From Streptomyces roseirectus (lineage in GTDB: Bacteria; Actinomycetota; Actinomycetes; Streptomycetales; Streptomycetaceae), in contig NZ_CP060828.1 of assembly GCF_014489635.1 (NCBI RefSeq), positions 2,828,001-2,892,000 of the forward strand: 64,000 bases of DNA. The letters run 5' to 3'. This document shows, in pieces, positions 47,565 through 56,207 of this stretch. The notes under the pieces were generated by a model. It made no database searches and was not told where the DNA came from. It saw only the letters and a list, made by a program, of their open reading frames with translations. Within the stretch, counting starts at the first letter, position 1, and the number at the start of each line of letters is the position of its first letter. Made by a program: the position numbers and the translations under genes.

Positions 47565-48514
47565 CGGCCGTCCTCCCGCCGCAGCCGGGCGTGGGCCGCC
47601 GCGAGCCGGCCGCCGATCTCGGCGGTGTGGATGAGGACGGCCATGTTGGCGCGGGCGGAGCGGCCTTCGGTGGCCCGGTCCACCGCCCGCATGACGTACT
47701 TGGTGACGGCGCCGCCGCGCACCCCGTCCGCCTCCGCGCCGCGCAGGGCGTCGGCGATGGCCGCCTCGACGTCCTGGTCGTCGATGGCGTCCTCCGGCCG
47801 GGTCGGGCTGGTGATGAGGACGCCGCCGGGGTTGCCCAGCGCCCAGTGGGTGTCGACGGCGCGGGCGATGAGGGCCGGGTCGTCGAGGCGCTGGGGCGCG
47901 CGCAGTCCGCTGGAGCGGCAGTAGAAGGCGGGGAAGTCGTCCGACTCGTAGGCGATCACGGGGACGCAGTGGGTCTCCAGGAACTCCAGGGTCAGGCCGA
48001 GGTCGAGGATCTTCTTCGCGCCGGCGCAGACCACCGCGACCTTGGAGCGGGTGAACTGGATCAGGTCGGAGGAGACGTCCATGGTGGTCTCGGCGCCCCG
48101 GTGGACGCCGCCGATGCCGGCGGAGGAGAAGAAGGGGATGCCGGCGAGTTCCGCGGCGACCAGCGAGGAGGCGACGGTGGTGGCGCCGGCCTTGCCCGAG
48201 GCGAGGACGGCCGCGAGGTCCCGGCTGCTGACCTTCGGGATGCCGGGGGTACTGGCGAAGCGCTCGATGTCGCCGTCGGTCATCCCGATCAGGATGCGGC
48301 CGGCGTCGATGCCGATCGTGGCGGGCACGGCGCCGCCGGCCCGTACGGCGTCCTCCACCTTGCGGGCGGTGGCGGCGTTGTCGGGGTAGGGCAGGCCGTG
48401 GGTGATGACGTTCGACTCCAGGGCGACCACGGGGTCGCCGGCGGCGAGCGCGGTCGCCACCTCGTCGGTGAAGACCAGGGGCACCGAGGAGTGCCGGGGG
48501 GCGGGGATCGTCAT
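47561..48514 (-). CDS. indA: pseudouridine-5'-phosphate glycosidase-like C-glycosidase, IndA/MinB-like
   Basis: The 317-residue protein matches Psu[22 protein letters not shown] (near residue 30), [24 protein letters not shown], the catalytic lysine region [24 protein letters not shown] and [22 protein letters not shown]. PsuG reversibly joins uracil and ribose-5-phosphate through a C-C bond. In this cluster the enzyme is expected to act in the synthetic direction on the NRPS-derived pyridine to build a C-nucleoside phosphate. The ATG at 48514 has AAGGAC upstream. The gene lies 32 bases after the NRPS stop and overlaps the HAD gene by four bases. Confidence 0.93.
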   Translation of the reverse strand: MTIPAPRHSSVPLVFTDEVATALAAGDPVVALESNVITHGLPYPDNAATARKVEDAVRAGGAVPATIGIDAGRILIGMTDGDIERFASTPGIPKVSSRDLAAVLASGKAGATTVASSLVAAELAGIPFFSSAGIGGVHRGAETTMDVSSDLIQFTRSKVAVVCAGAKKILDLGLTLEFLETHCVPVIAYESDDFPAFYCRSSGLRAPQRLDDPALIARAVDTHWALGNPGGVLITSPTRPEDAIDDQDVEAAIADALRGAEADGVRGGAVTKYVMRAVDRATEGRSARANMAVLIHTAEIGGRLAAAHARLRREDGR

Positions 48515-48546
48515 GGGAGGGTCCTTACGGGAGAAGCGGGCGGCGG

Positions 48547-48771
48547 TCAGTAGTTGGGGGTCTTGCTCAGCAACTCCGGCCGGCCGACGATCTCCGGGAG
48601 GTAGACCCGCTCGTTCCACAGGTCCTGGGCGACGGGCTCGAGGGCGATGGAGACGACGCCCTCCTCGCAGCCGAAGGCGTTGCTCACGGCGGTGGTGACG
48701 GCGGCGACCAGCTCCCGCTCCTTCTCCTCGGTGATCGGCACCGGGAAGTGCTTGATGTTGATGTGCGGCAC
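48547..48771 (-). CDS. possible internally started free tautomerase (PptA-like)
   Basis: Within the NRPS frame, codon GTG at 48771 directly precedes CCG for the proline of [11 protein letters not shown], and an ideal GGAGG lies five bases upstream of that GTG. Initiation there would give a 74-residue protein that, after removal of Met, begins with Pro. 4-oxalocrotonate-tautomerase enzymes need exactly such a free N-terminal proline as catalytic base. The sequence also matches E. coli PptA along its length ([13 protein letters not shown], ending SKTPNY). Inside the fusion this proline would be an ordinary peptide-bonded residue. Internal initiation is inference. Confidence 0.45.
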   Translation of the reverse strand: MPHINIKHFPVPITEEKERELVAAVTTAVSNAFGCEEGVVSIALEPVAQDLWNERVYLPEIVGRPELLSKTPNY

Positions 48772-51700
48772 GGTGGCCTCCGGGATCTGGATGCGGACGG
48801 ACAGGGTCGGCTCGGGGGACTCGGCGGCGGTCAGCCGGTCGGTGACGACCTTGGCGAGCTCGGCGACGTGCGGCTCGCGCAGGAGTTCGTAGTGGCCGGC
48901 CCGCAGGGGGTGGACGGCGGGCGGGTGGGCGGACCAGCCGTCCTCGCCCTCGATGAAGGAGTAGTTGTCGTCGGTGGCCTTGACCAGGGTCACGGGGGTG
49001 CGCAGCCGGCGTCCGCGCAGCTCGTGGAAGTCGTAGGTGAGGGAGTAGGTGCGCCGCACGATGTCGGTGACGGCGCGGACCAGGCCCTCGCCGAGGCCGG
49101 GGAAGTGCTCGGTGACGAAGGCGACGAAGCCGTCCTCGTCGCTGACGGTGTCCAGGCACCGGTCCAGGCGGGGGCCGGTGAGGGTGCCGGCGAACACGGA
49201 GAAGAGCAGGGCGAGGAAGGCGCGGTCGGTGAAGTCGGCGCGGCCGGTGGCGCCGGCGGCGTCCTCGGGCCGTAGCTGCGGCTGGCCGGGGGCCACCAGG
49301 AAGAGGTGTTCCACGCGCTCGCCCGCCTGCTCCAGCTGCCGGGCGGCCTCGAAGGCGACGCGGGCGCCGAAGGAGTATCCGCACAGCAGGTAGGGGCCGT
49401 GCGGCTGGATCTCCCGCAGGGCCGCGACGTCGGCGGCGGCCATGGCGGCGACGTCGTCGTAGGGGTGTTCGCCGGGGTTGATGCCGTGGGCCTGGATCCC
49501 GTAGACGGGCCGTTCGGTGCCCAGGGCCGCGGCCAGCGGGCGCAGGTTCATCGGGTAGCCGCCGAGGCCGGGCCAGCAGTACAGGGGGGTGCCCCGGCCC
49601 TCCGGCTGGAGCGGCACCAGGCGGGAGGCGGGCTGCGGTGCGGCGGCCTCCAGGCGGGCGGCGAGCTTCTCCACGGTGGGGGCCTCGAACAGGATCTGCA
49701 GCGGTATCCCGCCGCCGAAGTCCGCGTTGAGGCGGCTGACCAGGGCCACCGCGAGCAGCGAGTTGCCGCCCAGCTCGAAGAAGTCGTCGACGACGGAGAC
49801 CTGGTCCCGTTTGAGCACCGCCTGCCAGATGTCACGGATGCGGCGTTCCAGCGGCCCCCGGGGGGCGACGAAGGCGCGCCCGCCGACCGCCAGTTGGCTC
49901 TCCTGGGTGGCTTGCAGGGCCTTGAGGTCGATCTTGCCGTTGGCGGTCTGGGGCAGCCGGTCCAGGACGACGATCCGGTTGGGCAGCATGTAGCGGGGCA
50001 GCAGGCCGGCCAGGTCCTCCTTGATCAGTTCGGCCGGACCCTGCATGTGGACCACGTCCTCCTTCATGTCCTCGCCGCGCCACTGGGCGTCGCTGACCCG
50101 CCCGCCGACGCAGAAGTAGGAGGGGCCGGACGGCAGTCCGCAGTCGGCGAGGATGCGGCCCAGCCGCTTGGCGGACGGCAGGTCGTTGCCGGACTTGGAG
50201 CTGTAGCCCGAGGACATGAAGCCCAGGTGGAGGTCGTTCATCTGGAGGCGCTGGAGCGCGCGGCCCAGGTCGAGGTAGTGCCGCCAGGAGTCGGGGGCGG
50301 TGGCGACCATGCTGACGCCGAAGTCGGAACGCTCGTAGACCCGCTGGTTGATGGCGATGACGTGCTTCTTGAGGATCACGTCGTCGCTCACCCGGGTGAG
50401 ACCGGTACCGGTGTAGCGGTACTGGCCCGGCGGGAGGCCGTCGACCCGGTGGGAGTGCGTCTGGACGTAGAGGTCGAAGGCGTCGGCGTCACCGGTGGCG
50501 CCGGGCCCGGCCGCGCGCAGGTCGAAGCTGCCCAGGTAGTGGTCGTCCGGGGCGCAGTCGAGGCGGTCCTTGACGGCGGGCCGGTGGGCGGCGGCGGTAA
50601 TGCGCAGGCCGTGGGCCGGCAGCACCTCCTCGAAGAGGCCGACCATGTGGCCCGCCTCGATCTCCAGCACCTCGCGGATGTTGTTGCGGTAGACGGGTTC
50701 GATGGCGCCGTGCTTGCCGAGGAAGTGCAGCCGCGTGTGGCCGTCCGGGACCCGGGAATCGGCGTCGATGAGGACGAGCCGGTGGTGGAGCGGGTGGTAG
50801 TAGTGCAGGCCGGCCGGGATGTCGTTGCCCGCGCCGACCTCGACGTAGAGCTGCGTGGCGTACAGGGAGCCGGGTGAGGCGTAGGCGTACTTGGGCAGCA
50901 GCCGCTGGTCGCTGAGGTGGCTGCCGAAGTTCCGCAGGATGCGGCCGAGTTCGTCGCGGCCGATCAGGTCCGAGGTGCGGGCGGGCGGTTGTGGGCGGGT
51001 GCGCGGGCCGAGCAGCCGCAGGATGTCCTCCTGGCTGACCGCGGCGGCGCCCTCGTAGAAGCGGTAGGTCTTGCGGGAGAAGGCCAGGGCGCGCTGCTCG
51101 GGGGTGGCCTCGGCGCCGGGCAGGTCGAGTGCGGTGCGGCCGGCCAGGTCGGCCTCGTCGCGCAGGCCGGGGTGCGACAGCTGGGCCCTGACCTGGAGGC
51201 GGCTCTGTTTGGACTGGTGGTGGGAGCCGTGGTTGCCCTGGTCCATCAGGGCGGCTTCCTTCGGGTTGAGTTCGACGAAGGCGACGAGGTTCTGGAAGCC
51301 GGTGGTGGCGTCGTCGTGCAGCAGGACGGCGGCGGAGCGGACCCAGTCGTGGGCCTCGACGGTCTGGCGTATCTCGTCCAGCTCGACCCGGTAGCCGCGC
51401 AGCTTGACCTGGTTGTCGGCGCGGCCGACGAACTGGACGGTGCCGTCGGCGTTGAGGTGGGCGAGGTCGCCGGTGCGGTAGAGGCGGGCGCCGGGTGCCT
51501 TGGAGAAGCGGTCGGGCACGAACCGGTCGGCGGTCAGGTCCGGGCGTCCGAGGTAGCCGCGGGCCACCTGGGCGCCGCCGATGTGGAGTTCGCCGACCTC
51601 TCCGGCGGGGACCGGTTCGCCGTCCGCGTCGAGGATGTGCAGGGTGGTGTCGCGCACCGCGGTGCCGATCGGCATGACGAGCGGGCCGTCCGCGAGGGCG

Positions 51701-52677
51701 GCGGCGTCCACGGTGAAGGACGTGGCGTTGATGGTGCACTCGGTGGGGCCGTAGAGGTTGACCAGGCGGGCGTGCGGCATGGTGTCCAGGCACTGGGCGG
51801 CGAGGCCGCGGGACAGCGCCTCGCCGCCGCTGAAGATGCGGCGCAGGGTGTGGCAGGTGTCGAACTTCTCGGTGTCCAGGAGCGCCTGGAGCAGGGTGGG
51901 GACGCACTGGAGCGTGGTCACCGCGTGCCGCTCGATGGTGGCGATGATCGCCTCGGGGTCGCGGTAGATACCGGGAGCGCCCATCACGACGGTGCTGCCG
52001 CAGGCGGGGGCGAGCAGTTCCCACTGTGCGGCGTCGAAGCTCATCGGGGTTTTCTGCAGGATCCTCTCGTTCCCGTCGATGCCGCACTCGTCGTGCAGCC
52101 AGCGCAACTGGCCGACGATGCTGTGGTGTTCGATCATCACCCCCTTCGGTTTTCCGGTGCTGCCGGAGGTGTAGATGACGTATGCGAGGTCTCCCGGCTG
52201 GGTGCCGGGCTCCGGCGGGGCGGTCACCTGGGGGTACTGCTCGGCCGCCTCGAAGATGTCGTCGAGGGTGAGCGCGATGAGTCCGGCGGGCGCCAGTTCC
52301 CGTAGGGCGGGGCGCAGGGACTCCTGTGTGAGGGTGACGTCCACGCCGGCGTCCGACAGCATGTACGAGATCCGGTCCTCCGGGTATTCCGGGGACAGCG
52401 GCACATAGCTTCCGCCGGCCCAGAGGATTCCCCAGATCGCGGTCAGCAGGTCGAGCGAGGGCTCCATGAAGACGCCCACCCTGCTGTCCCGGTCCGCTCC
52501 TTCCTGCCGCAGCACGGCCCCCACCAGCTCGCTGCGCCGGACCAGCTCGGCGAACGTGAGGCTCTGCTCGTCGTGCACGGCGGCGATACGTCCGGGGGTG
52601 ATTCTCGCCTGTTCGCGGAGCAGGGCGGGGAGATCCGAGATCGCGCCACGAGAATCGGGGACGGTTTCTGTATTCAT
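48547..52677 (-). CDS. indC: indigoidine-synthetase-type NRPS (A-Ox-T-TE) with C-terminal tautomerase domain
   Basis: The 1376-residue enzyme activates L-glutamine, oxidises and cyclises it to an aminopyridinedione. The adenylation domain shows [11 protein letters not shown] (near residue 167), NLYGPTE and [19 protein letters not shown] (near 425). An FMN oxidase domain is inserted between A8 and A9/A10 (about 505-860, from [10 protein letters not shown] to YFCVGG). NGKIDL (near 914), a T domain with the phosphopantetheine Ser in ELGGNSLLA (near 973) and a TE with GYSFGAR (Ser near 1102) follow. BpsA stops here (about 1280 residues); this protein adds a PptA-like tautomerase domain (from Pro1304). 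The ATG at 52677 is preferred because AAGGA sits seven bases upstream; an ATG five codons earlier is the alternative. Confidence 0.93.
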   Translation of the reverse strand: MNTETVPDSRGAISDLPALLREQARITPGRIAAVHDEQSLTFAELVRRSELVGAVLRQEGADRDSRVGVFMEPSLDLLTAIWGILWAGGSYVPLSPEYPEDRISYMLSDAGVDVTLTQESLRPALRELAPAGLIALTLDDIFEAAEQYPQVTAPPEPGTQPGDLAYVIYTSGSTGKPKGVMIEHHSIVGQLRWLHDECGIDGNERILQKTPMSFDAAQWELLAPACGSTVVMGAPGIYRDPEAIIATIERHAVTTLQCVPTLLQALLDTEKFDTCHTLRRIFSGGEALSRGLAAQCLDTMPHARLVNLYGPTECTINATSFTVDAAALADGPLVMPIGTAVRDTTLHILDADGEPVPAGEVGELHIGGAQVARGYLGRPDLTADRFVPDRFSKAPGARLYRTGDLAHLNADGTVQFVGRADNQVKLRGYRVELDEIRQTVEAHDWVRSAAVLLHDDATTGFQNLVAFVELNPKEAALMDQGNHGSHHQSKQSRLQVRAQLSHPGLRDEADLAGRTALDLPGAEATPEQRALAFSRKTYRFYEGAAAVSQEDILRLLGPRTRPQPPARTSDLIGRDELGRILRNFGSHLSDQRLLPKYAYASPGSLYATQLYVEVGAGNDIPAGLHYYHPLHHRLVLIDADSRVPDGHTRLHFLGKHGAIEPVYRNNIREVLEIEAGHMVGLFEEVLPAHGLRITAAAHRPAVKDRLDCAPDDHYLGSFDLRAAGPGATGDADAFDLYVQTHSHRVDGLPPGQYRYTGTGLTRVSDDVILKKHVIAINQRVYERSDFGVSMVATAPDSWRHYLDLGRALQRLQMNDLHLGFMSSGYSSKSGNDLPSAKRLGRILADCGLPSGPSYFCVGGRVSDAQWRGEDMKEDVVHMQGPAELIKEDLAGLLPRYMLPNRIVVLDRLPQTANGKIDLKALQATQESQLAVGGRAFVAPRGPLERRIRDIWQAVLKRDQVSVVDDFFELGGNSLLAVALVSRLNADFGGGIPLQILFEAPTVEKLAARLEAAAPQPASRLVPLQPEGRGTPLYCWPGLGGYPMNLRPLAAALGTERPVYGIQAHGINPGEHPYDDVAAMAAADVAALREIQPHGPYLLCGYSFGARVAFEAARQLEQAGERVEHLFLVAPGQPQLRPEDAAGATGRADFTDRAFLALLFSVFAGTLTGPRLDRCLDTVSDEDGFVAFVTEHFPGLGEGLVRAVTDIVRRTYSLTYDFHELRGRRLRTPVTLVKATDDNYSFIEGEDGWSAHPPAVHPLRAGHYELLREPHVAELAKVVTDRLTAAESPEPTLSVRIQIPEATVPHINIKHFPVPITEEKERELVAAVTTAVSNAFGCEEGVVSIALEPVAQDLWNERVYLPEIVGRPELLSKTPNY

Positions 52678-52801
52678 GGGGATGTCCTTCATCCGCGTCT
52701 CTGAGTGAAAGCGCCCTTTTAAAGGGGAGTGGGGCGCTCCACTGAACTTTTCGTTCTTTTCTGGTGCGGTACTCCGGGAAATTCGCCCGCTGATTCGGGG
52801 G
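52678..52801 (-). promoter_or_regulatory. structured leader between the transporter and NRPS genes
   Basis: The 124-base gap is AT-richer than its surroundings and can fold in two exclusive ways. One uses CCCTTT-t-AAAGGG together with AGTGG/CCACT arms; the other pairs AGCGCCC (52710-52716) with GGGCGCT (52732-52738). The DNA may contain a separate NRPS promoter or a leader switch. No clear hexamers are seen. Confidence 0.35.
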
Positions 52802-54097
52802 TCAGCCGATTCGACGGTTCCGGCCGGCGGGAACGGCCGCCGCCATCTGCAGCAGGGTCAGCAGCAGGACGAACGCGATCGGCAGCCGCCAGCCGCCGGA
52901 ACGGTCGTAGAGGACCCCGACCAGGAGCGAGCCCGGGATGGACAGGGCGTAGCCGCGGCTCTGCACGAATCCGGACAGGCGGGCCGAGGAGGCGCTGTCC
53001 CGGCCGCGCATGCCGATCATCGCCAGGGCCAGCGGGAAGGAGCAGTTGGCGATGCCCAGCAGGATCGCCCAGAGCCAGGGCGTGACGGACGCGTCGACGA
53101 GGAGGCCGGTGAATCCGGCGAAGCCGCAGACGCCGGTCGCGACGGCGAGTCCGCTCTGGTGGCGCATGCGGTCGGCGGCGGCCGACACGGCGAACGACAG
53201 CGGTATGCCGAGCAGGGAGGAGACGGAGAACAGCAGCCCCGCGGCGCCGGCGGAGAGTCCGGCGTCCCGGTAGATCTGGGGCAGCCAGCCGATGATGATG
53301 TAGGCGACGCTGGCCTGGAGGCCGAAGTAGGCGGCGAGGGCCCGGGCCGTGGGGTCGCGCGAGAGCCGTGTCTCGACGGCGGGTGGCGGGACGGGGGAGC
53401 CTGGCGGGCTCGGTGTGCCTAGTGAGCCTGGCGGGCCGGCCGCCCCGCCGATGTGCCCGTCGGGCGGTCTTCGGGCCGCGAGGGTGAGCCAGGCCGGTAC
53501 GGCCAGCGCGGCCAGGACGGACCAGGTGGCGAGGCCGTAGCGCCAGTCGCCGCCGAACGCCTCCGTCAGGGGCGCCGTGAGCGCCGCCGCGGACGACGCG
53601 CCCACGTTGAGGGCCATCGAGTACAGGCCGGTCATCGTGCCCACCCGGTCGGGGAAGTACTGCTTCACGACCATCGGCAGCAGCACGTTGACCACGGCGA
53701 TGCCGGCCAGGGACAGCGCGGTGAAGACGAGGAACAGCACCGCGTCGAAGGCGAACGGCCTCAGCGCCAGCCCCACGGCCAGGACCGCGCCGGCGACCGC
53801 GATGGCGCTGCCCGCTCCGAAGCGGCGGGCCAGGAGCGGCGTGACCGAGCCGACCACCGCGAAGCACACCGCGGGGACGGCGGTCACCAGTCCGGTCATC
53901 GACCCGCTCATGTCGAGGCTGTCACTGACCTCCTCCAGCACCGGTCCGAGGCTGGTGACCCCCGGGCGGAGGTTGAGGGCGGCCAGCACCAGTGCCACCA
54001 CGGCCGCACGGCGCACGCCCCTCGATAAGCCGTCGCGGCCGACGCCGGGGACAGCTGTCGCTTCGTTGCCCTTACCTAAGGTCATAGACCCCATCAT
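52802..54097 (-). CDS. MFS exporter of the CynX/NimT type, MinT-like
   Basis: The 431-residue protein has 12 predicted helices: LVLAALNLRPGVTSLGPVLEEV in helix 1, GLVTAVPAVCFAVVGSVTPLLARRFG for helix 2 and the MFS loop, and TGLYSMALNVGASSAAALTAPL. A long Pro/Gly-rich central loop (PPGSLGTPSPPGSPVPPP, near residue 240) joins the halves. NimT/CynX relatives move small polar compounds. By position next to the NRPS gene it matches the exporter minT of the minimycin cluster, so export of the product is the likely role. Start codons at 54097, 54094 or 54085 are all possible; none has a strong ribosome-binding site. The promoter overlaps the GntR operator candidate. Confidence 0.85.
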   Translation of the reverse strand: MMGSMTLGKGNEATAVPGVGRDGLSRGVRRAAVVALVLAALNLRPGVTSLGPVLEEVSDSLDMSGSMTGLVTAVPAVCFAVVGSVTPLLARRFGAGSAIAVAGAVLAVGLALRPFAFDAVLFLVFTALSLAGIAVVNVLLPMVVKQYFPDRVGTMTGLYSMALNVGASSAAALTAPLTEAFGGDWRYGLATWSVLAALAVPAWLTLAARRPPDGHIGGAAGPPGSLGTPSPPGSPVPPPAVETRLSRDPTARALAAYFGLQASVAYIIIGWLPQIYRDAGLSAGAAGLLFSVSSLLGIPLSFAVSAAADRMRHQSGLAVATGVCGFAGFTGLLVDASVTPWLWAILLGIANCSFPLALAMIGMRGRDSASSARLSGFVQSRGYALSIPGSLLVGVLYDRSGGWRLPIAFVLLLTLLQMAAAVPAGRNRRIG

Positions 54098-54099
54098 AG

Positions 54100-54125
54100 A
54101 GTCATCCCATGACTGGATGTCCAGT
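54100..54125. promoter_or_regulatory. overlapping inverted repeats, candidate GntR operator
   Basis: AGTCAT-ccc-ATGACT (54100-54114) and ACTGGA-tg-TCCAGT (54112-54125) are both perfect and share ACT. They lie between the exporter start and the divergent GntR gene. A related half-site, GGATGACTGG, recurs at 54145-54154. This is the natural binding region for the adjacent regulator. Confidence 0.6.
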
Positions 54126-54178
54126 GATTTTTCGTAAAGTCGTAGGATGACTGGGGCTTCTGGCGTAGGGTGGGCGGC

Positions 54179-54832
54179 ATGAATATGGGCCCCGTCCGCC
54201 GTCAAGTCCTGGGCGACCTGGTGATCGCCAAGCTGCGCGATCAGATCACCTCAGGCGCCTGGCCCGTGGGGAGTCGCATCCCCACCGAGACCGAACTGGT
54301 CGAACAACTCGATGTCGCCCGCAACACCGTGCGCGAGGCCGTCAAAGCCCTGGCGCACACCGGGCTGCTGGACATCCGCCACGGTTCCGGCTCCTACGTC
54401 CAGGCCACCAGCGAGCTGGCCGGCATCATGCGCAACCGGTTCAAGGACGTCAGGACGGAGGACGTCGTCGAGGTCCGCAGCGCGCTGGAGGTCCGGGCCG
54501 CCAAGCTCGCCTGCCAGCACCGCACGGACGACGATCTGGCCCGGCTCGAAGGCGTCCTCCAGCAGCGGCAGGACGCGTGGACCGCCGGCGACCGGGTCGC
54601 CTTCGTCAACGCCGACGTCGCCTTCCACCTCGCCGTCGTCACCGCGTCCCGCAACACCGTGCTGGCCGGGCTCCACGCCGACCTCGGCGAGGTCATCCGC
54701 GACTCCCTCCTCGACCACTTCAGCGACACGCTGCACACCGAGCAGTTCCAGGATCATGCCGGGCTCGTCGACGCGATTCGTGACCGCGATATCGGCCGGG
54801 CGGTGCAGGAGGCGGCCTCCTACATGGACTGA
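54179..54832 (+). CDS. GntR-family regulator, FadR/FCD type
   Basis: The 217-residue protein has an N-terminal winged helix-turn-helix (GSRIPTETELVEQLDVARNTVREAVKALAHTGLLDIRHGSGSYV, residues 32-75). A helical FCD ligand-binding domain follows (about 90-210), with metal-site-like residues in VNADVAFHLAVV and DHAGLVDAIRDRD. FCD regulators respond to carboxylates or similar small molecules. Divergent from the exporter and NRPS operon, with inverted repeats in the gap, it is the probable pathway-specific switch. The ATG at 54179 is preferred over one three codons upstream (GGGTGGGCGG spacing). Confidence 0.88.
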   Translation: MNMGPVRRQVLGDLVIAKLRDQITSGAWPVGSRIPTETELVEQLDVARNTVREAVKALAHTGLLDIRHGSGSYVQATSELAGIMRNRFKDVRTEDVVEVRSALEVRAAKLACQHRTDDDLARLEGVLQQRQDAWTAGDRVAFVNADVAFHLAVVTASRNTVLAGLHADLGEVIRDSLLDHFSDTLHTEQFQDHAGLVDAIRDRDIGRAVQEAASYMD

Positions 54833-55111
54833 CCGCCTGGACCGGCTATCCGGGCGAAGAGGCGACGAACGCCGTTCCGGCTGGAATGTCTACCGGTCAT
54901 TTCGCTCTCTCTTACTTCCGTCGATTTCCGGAACATCCGTCCCGTGGAATTTAACCGGCCGGGTCGAGAGCGGCCAACCCCTAATGCGGTACGCCGGTTC
55001 TGGGGGCGAATAGGGGCGGGAGCCCGGCGGCGATGGCGGGGTGGCCCCTGCCGGGCCCGCCGGCGCCCCGAATAGGATCTCCGTGATCCGGAACCGGGGT
55101 GAGGAGAGAAC

Positions 55112-55585
55112 ATGGCTGACGAGCGGTTCGAGGTGGCGCGGGAGGTCGCGGCGTCGCCGGAGCGGATATTCGCGTTGCTCCGGGACCCGAAGGGGCATGT
55201 GGCCATCGACAGTTCGGGGATGTTGCAGGGGGCGGACGGGGAGCCGGTGACGAAGGCCGGGGACTCGTTCGTCGTGCACATGGACCGGGAGGCGCTGAAC
55301 GACTTCCCGATGGGGCGGTACGACGTGACGGTGGCGATCACGGCGTACGAGGAGGGCCGGCTGATCGAGTGGACGCCCCGGTCCCCCGACTTCCAGCCGG
55401 ACGTCAACCACCACTACGGGTACGTCCTGGAAGCCACCCCGACCGGCACGCTCGTCACCTCGTACTACGACTGGAGCCGCATCCACGAGAAGTACCGCGC
55501 CGCCGGCATCTTCCCGATCCTCCCGGAGTCCGCACTGCGCGCGACCCTGGGGATCCTGGCCCGGACGGTCGAGAACGAGGGCTGA
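55112..55585 (+). CDS. SRPBCC (START-like) family protein
   Basis: The 157-residue protein has the SRPBCC/polyketide-cyclase-2 pattern: an opening strand FEVAREVAASPERIFALLRDPKGHVAIDSS, central VAITAYEEGRLIEWTPRSPDF and YGYVLEATPTGTLVTSYYDWSRI, and a C-terminal helix ESALRATLGILARTVENEG. These helix-grip proteins bind hydrophobic ligands; a specific ligand or reaction cannot be named. GAGGAGAG precedes the ATG at 55112. It is six bases from the next gene. Confidence 0.87.
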   Translation: MADERFEVAREVAASPERIFALLRDPKGHVAIDSSGMLQGADGEPVTKAGDSFVVHMDREALNDFPMGRYDVTVAITAYEEGRLIEWTPRSPDFQPDVNHHYGYVLEATPTGTLVTSYYDWSRIHEKYRAAGIFPILPESALRATLGILARTVENEG

Positions 55586-55591
55586 GCGGCG

Positions 55592-56131
55592 TTGCCCGAT
55601 GTGCTCGGTTTCTACGAGGAGTTCGACGACAGCGTTCGGCTCAACGGATCCGTCCGGGCGGCCGTCCGGGCGGTGGGCGAGCCGGACGAGGCGGAGTTGG
55701 TGGCGTACCTCGACGCCGGGCACATCCTGATCGACGTGATGGAGGGGGGACGCGACGTCCTCACGGGGCTGCCGCACCGGCACTCCCTGGGCTGCTCCTC
55801 TCCCGTGACCGACGGCACCTGGTTCTGGCGGCTCGATCTGCCGCACTACGTCGAGACCCACCACGTCCAGCTCCCGGCGGCGTTCCTCACGCACGTCCGC
55901 GGCCTGGGCCACCGCATGCCCCCGCTGATCACCGCGCGGTTCGCCACGCTGCACGACGCGGTGATGCCGGTGATCGGGTGGGCGTCGGCGGTGCCGTGGC
56001 GGGTGCCGGACGCGGTGATCGAGCCCACGCCGCGCGGCGGGCCGACCAGGGCCCGGTCCGCCCCCGATCCGCTCGCACGGGACCGGCCCCACGGCTCCTG
56101 GGCCAAGCCCCGCAAGCCCAGGCGTACATGA
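55592..56131 (+). CDS. conserved-looking protein of unknown function
   Basis: The 179-residue product starts at a TTG (55592) with GAGGG upstream, six bases after the SRPBCC gene, so the two are probably co-transcribed. It contains AYLDAGHILIDVMEGGRDVLTGLPHRHSLGCSSPVTDGTWFWRLDLPHYVETHHVQLP and a basic, Pro-rich C-terminus. Codon bias is normal. No catalytic motif or family is recognised; the GHILID ... GTWFWRLDLPHYVE stretch suggests a small alpha/beta domain similar to proteins encoded beside toxin-immunity genes, but this is weak. Confidence 0.7.
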   Translation: MPDVLGFYEEFDDSVRLNGSVRAAVRAVGEPDEAELVAYLDAGHILIDVMEGGRDVLTGLPHRHSLGCSSPVTDGTWFWRLDLPHYVETHHVQLPAAFLTHVRGLGHRMPPLITARFATLHDAVMPVIGWASAVPWRVPDAVIEPTPRGGPTRARSAPDPLARDRPHGSWAKPRKPRRT

Positions 56132-56207
56132 GCGCCGGATAGCATCAAGCGACCGCCCGCTGAACAGTGGGCGGCGGGCCAGTGGCTAGTGGTGAGGGGC
56201 GGAGCGG

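Noticed and set aside
48547..52677. Ordinary multimodular peptide-making NRPS
   Set aside because: There is no condensation domain; one A domain with an inserted oxidase, T and TE is the indigoidine-synthetase layout.
44839..54832. Recent mobile-element import of the NRPS cluster
   Set aside because: No integrase, transposase, tRNA target or direct repeats are seen at either edge; base composition is like the neighbours.
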